Origin: Paenibacillus tarimensis
Lineage (GTDB): Bacteria; Bacillota; Bacilli; Paenibacillales; Paenibacillaceae
Assembly: GCF_021532315.1 (NCBI RefSeq)
Contig: NZ_JAKGAO010000024.1
Coordinates: 1-64,000 of the forward strand
Reading direction: 5' to 3'
Length of the DNA stretch: 64,000 nt
Below are positions 61,706 through 64,000 of this stretch, piece after piece; position 1 is the first letter of the stretch, and each line of letters begins with the position of its first letter. A program made the position numbers and the translations under genes. The notes beneath the pieces are model-generated. The model was not told the origin of the DNA. It ran no database searches and saw only the letters and a program-made list of their open reading frames with translations.

Positions 61706-62452
61706 TTATGTATTGCGGATCACTAGATTCTTCAGGGCCACTTGCCTGTTTTGATAGTCCATGTTGCCGCAGCCCAGCAGAACTTCCACATAATAGGTCG
61801 GCGAAGAAACAAAACGGATCATCTGATTGTCCAGCCGGACGATGAAACTTCCCTCCTGTTCTTCGCAGTCCCTAAATAACGCATGGAGTAAATTACGATC
61901 TGACTGTGTCAGCTGGCCGTAGATAACAACCTCCGAAATGCCATGAATGTTATTCTCCTTGCTGTTCGGAACCATATATTGTTCCATGAATGACTTTGCT
62001 TTCTCATCATTCATCTGCTGCAGAAAAAATTGAAACGGCACACCTTTCAATCCGGGCAAAAAAGCATTACGCCAAGGCATCGTTCTCGTCAGGAGATTAA
62101 AAAACCAGCGAAACCTGAGCGGCTCCGGGTTTGTAATATCAACTCCTCTGTCTTTAAGCTCCCTGTAAACGGCTTCGATATCGTCGACCTCAAGAGCAAA
62201 ACCGATCAGTCCTCTATGGCCTTGCACATATTGTTCGGTCCAGTTCTCTACCCAACCGCCCCCATCCCGCCTTTTGATCCGTACAAACTCAAAATACTCC
62301 TTGCCGATCCACACGTTGGATACTTTAAAGCCTCTCGTCCCCTTGCCCCACTTGGGGTTGTACGGAAGTCCCATTGCATGAAACCTCTCCGTCTCACTCT
62401 TGCTCTCTTGTATTTCACGGTCGACATTTACAACCAAATGATCGATTTTCAC
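61706..62452 (-). CDS. VOC-family (glyoxalase-like) protein
   Basis: 248 residues with a GTG start (AGGTGATGGG upstream). It begins MKIDHLVVNVDREIQESK, the usual start of glyoxalase-like domains (bound His), and the second module includes RGLIGFALEVDDIEAVYREL. Possibly two VOC modules. Substrate unknown. It follows the GDSL hydrolase gene by 9 bp. Confidence 0.82.
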   Translation of the reverse strand: MKIDHLVVNVDREIQESKSETERFHAMGLPYNPKWGKGTRGFKVSNVWIGKEYFEFVRIKRRDGGGWVENWTEQYVQGHRGLIGFALEVDDIEAVYRELKDRGVDITNPEPLRFRWFFNLLTRTMPWRNAFLPGLKGVPFQFFLQQMNDEKAKSFMEQYMVPNSKENNIHGISEVVIYGQLTQSDRNLLHALFRDCEEQEGSFIVRLDNQMIRFVSSPTYYVEVLLGCGNMDYQNRQVALKNLVIRNT

Positions 62453-62461
62453 CCCATCACC

Positions 62462-63112
62462 TCATTCTGTATCCAAATTATCCAGCACAACACTCAGCCA
62501 CTGCCGTGCAATCAGCTCGTGGCCGGCCGCAGTCGGGTGAACGCCGTCCCACAGCCAATAGCCCGCAGGCGCCTGGCGGCATGCCTCGTCGAACAGTTCC
62601 TGGAGCGGCACAAACAAACAGCTATACCTGCCGGCAAGACCCCTGACCTCCTCCTGGTACTGTTTCATCCGGCTTTCCCACTTCGGCCAGTTCTCTTCAA
62701 GCGTTCCTGCCTTCAATATGAAAGGTTCACACAATACAATCCGTGTTTCCGGAAGGACCTCTCTCGTCTCTTCGAGAAGATGGCTGTAGGCTCTTCTGAA
62801 ACGATCCGTCGCTCCCCGCGAGTCTCCATGTGCCCACGCCCAGGCATCATTGACGCCAACTAGAATACTTAAGATATCCGGACTCACGCTGATTGCATCT
62901 TCGTTCCATCTGGCATACAAATCTGATACGCGGTCTCCGCTGATCCCGCGGTTCACGACCTGCGGGCTTTCCCCGCCAAGCTCAAAGCCGAGCCTTCCTG
63001 CGATCATGAAGACATATCCGTGTCCCAGAATATGATTGGGGTCGTCTGTTCTGCCCCGCGCCCCGTCCGTGATCGAATCACCTATGAATAAAATCGTCTT
63101 TGAATCCGGCAT
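62462..63112 (-). CDS. SGNH/GDSL hydrolase
   Basis: 216 residues from the ATG at 63112 (GGGGGAGAAGC upstream). Block I FIGDSITDGARG, block II NRGISGDRVSDL, block III VGVNDAW and block V DGVHPTAAGHEL give the Ser, Gly, Asn and Asp-His set. Probable esterase acting on acetylated sugars, which fits the nearby glycosidases. No signal peptide. Confidence 0.92.
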   Translation of the reverse strand: MPDSKTILFIGDSITDGARGRTDDPNHILGHGYVFMIAGRLGFELGGESPQVVNRGISGDRVSDLYARWNEDAISVSPDILSILVGVNDAWAWAHGDSRGATDRFRRAYSHLLEETREVLPETRIVLCEPFILKAGTLEENWPKWESRMKQYQEEVRGLAGRYSCLFVPLQELFDEACRQAPAGYWLWDGVHPTAAGHELIARQWLSVVLDNLDTE

Positions 63113-63130
63113 GCTTCTCCCCCATTGCAT

Positions 63131-63392
63131 TGGTATTAATTCTATCCACTTCTCTCGATATGCTGTGTGCGATCAGCATATCCAACTCCACTCAACTTCG
63201 ACACCCCCCTGACATATCCTGCTATCCCAAGCGGCTAAGGCAGGCACCTGTTATACGGACAGACAACACTGGCGCAGAACGGCTAGCGGCCAGCAGCCGC
63301 CAGCTGGTCTGTACTAAAAGAAACGGCCGCCCCAGACTTATCCTCTGGACCGGCCAATATGGCAGATTTGATATACTTGCTGTATTCTTCTC
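63131..63392. other. Intergenic region before the phosphonate permease end
   Basis: No gene recognised. Several short hairpins occur (for example around 63280-63305), and the terminator at 63316-63355. Confidence 0.5.
63316..63355 (-). terminator. Terminator of the phosphonate transporter operon
   Basis: Arms GGCCG..CCAGA and TCTGG..CGGCC with a 7-nt loop, then GTTTCTTTT on the minus strand, 40 bp after the permease stop. Confidence 0.75.
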
Positions 63393-64000
63393 TTACCCTC
63401 TAACCAGCTTTGCCCGCAGCTTGTTCGAAACAAATTCGATGATCAGAATCAGCACGACCAAGCCAATTAGGATCGAGCCAACTTCGTCCCATTTGTAGCT
63501 CCGCATGGCGAAGATTAGCGGCGCACCGATACCGCCGGCACCGACGAGACCCAGAATGGATGCCTCGCGCATGTTCATATCGAAGCGGTAGATGACAACC
63601 GACATAAAGCTGGACAAGAGCTGCGGAACGATGCCGAACCGGATTTTCTCAAAGGTCGTGCAGCCAACCGATGTCATTGATTCCAGCACACGCGTATCCA
63701 ATTCCTCAATGGCATCCACATACAGCTTGGCCAGCATTCCGATGGAAGTCAGTCCCACTGTCAATACGCCAGCGAACGCCCCAAGACCCGTGACCCGGAT
63801 AAATAACAGGCCGTATACAAGCGCCGGGATGGTCCGGATGATAATAAGCAGCAGCCTCGTCACCCAGGCAACCGGCCCTGGTACGATGTTAGAAGCTGCC
63901 AGGAAGGCGAGCGGAACAGCCAGAATAGCGCCAACGATTGTTCCGAGAAACGCGATTGCTATTGTCTCCACCAGCAGATACAGCACACTCTGCTTCGACA
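63393..64000 (-). CDS. phnE: Phosphonate/phosphate ABC transporter permease (PhnE-like), 5' end outside window
   Basis: The frame is open to the window edge (at least 202 codons; PhnE is about 260). Membrane spans include VETIAIAFLGTIVGAILAVPLAFL (in part) and the last helix LIGLVVLILIIEFV. The permease loop SMTSVGCTTFEKIRFGIVPQ and GAGGIGAPLIFAM are typical of PhnE. Last gene of its operon. Substrate is assumed from the family. Confidence 0.9.
   Translation of the reverse strand, partial: SKQSVLYLLVETIAIAFLGTIVGAILAVPLAFLAASNIVPGPVAWVTRLLLIIIRTIPALVYGLLFIRVTGLGAFAGVLTVGLTSIGMLAKLYVDAIEELDTRVLESMTSVGCTTFEKIRFGIVPQLLSSFMSVVIYRFDMNMREASILGLVGAGGIGAPLIFAMRSYKWDEVGSILIGLVVLILIIEFVSNKLRAKLVRG

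Overview
The window looks like a chromosomal stretch of a Paenibacillus-type Gram-positive bacterium. Supporting signs are strong GGAGG ribosome binding sites, lipoprotein-type secretion signals, many secreted plant-polysaccharide enzymes, AraR and CcpA (cre) style operators, and Firmicutes-type riboswitches. Composition is slightly GC-rich. No tRNA, rRNA, CRISPR array or insertion sequence was recognised. This identification is inference from gene content.

Layout. (1) 1-7.1 kb: a giant secreted RHS/YD-repeat protein on the minus strand, cut by the window edge, preceded by a cyclic-di-GMP-I riboswitch and terminator. (2) 7.2-17.7 kb: a YetF-like membrane protein, an AmyE-like alpha-amylase with a starch-binding domain, a DUF2207-type membrane protein, a purine permease behind a guanine-class riboswitch, a beta-helix lipoprotein and an SRPBCC-PDZ protein. 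(3) 17.7-45.9 kb: a large accessory locus that reads as an undescribed biosynthetic gene cluster. (4) 46.3-63 kb: a sugar-utilisation region with an AraR/araNPQ-abfA arabinan system, a permuted GH3 enzyme and a GH44 endoglucanase, plus a diguanylate cyclase, a lipoprotein, a VOC protein and a GDSL hydrolase. The window ends inside a phosphonate-type ABC permease.

The central locus is the most interesting part. A tightly coupled minus-strand operon (30.1 to 17.7 kb) encodes an AraC regulator, a TPR-like protein, two ketosynthases with intact Cys-His-His, a truncated ketosynthase-like protein without the cysteine, a ketoreductase and an acyl carrier protein. It continues with three proteins that match the UNBL (DUF1702), UNBV (FG-GAP/ASPIC) and UNBU (RnfD-like) set known from enediyne clusters, then a YqaJ nuclease, a DsbD-like membrane protein and a BtrH-like protein. 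The large iterative enediyne synthase (PksE) is absent. Several of its activities appear as separate small proteins instead: KS, KR, ACP, and a phosphopantetheinyl transferase further along.

A second set of minus-strand genes (45.9 to 31.8 kb) adds an aminotransferase, a metallopeptidase, a second AraC regulator, a kinase/HAD/nucleotidyltransferase/glycosyltransferase cassette, an AcpS, an FAD oxidoreductase, an SRPBCC-PDZ protein, a cupin, an extra GroES/GroEL pair and a GT2 glycosyltransferase.

Control appears tied to DNA damage. A LexA-like S24 repressor sits divergently from the main operon across a symmetrical promoter-operator. LexA-box-like sites lie upstream of that repressor and at the start of the second AraC unit. 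With the nuclease and the SRPBCC proteins (calicheamicin resistance protein CalC is of this fold), this fits a DNA-active natural product. The product itself is unknown.
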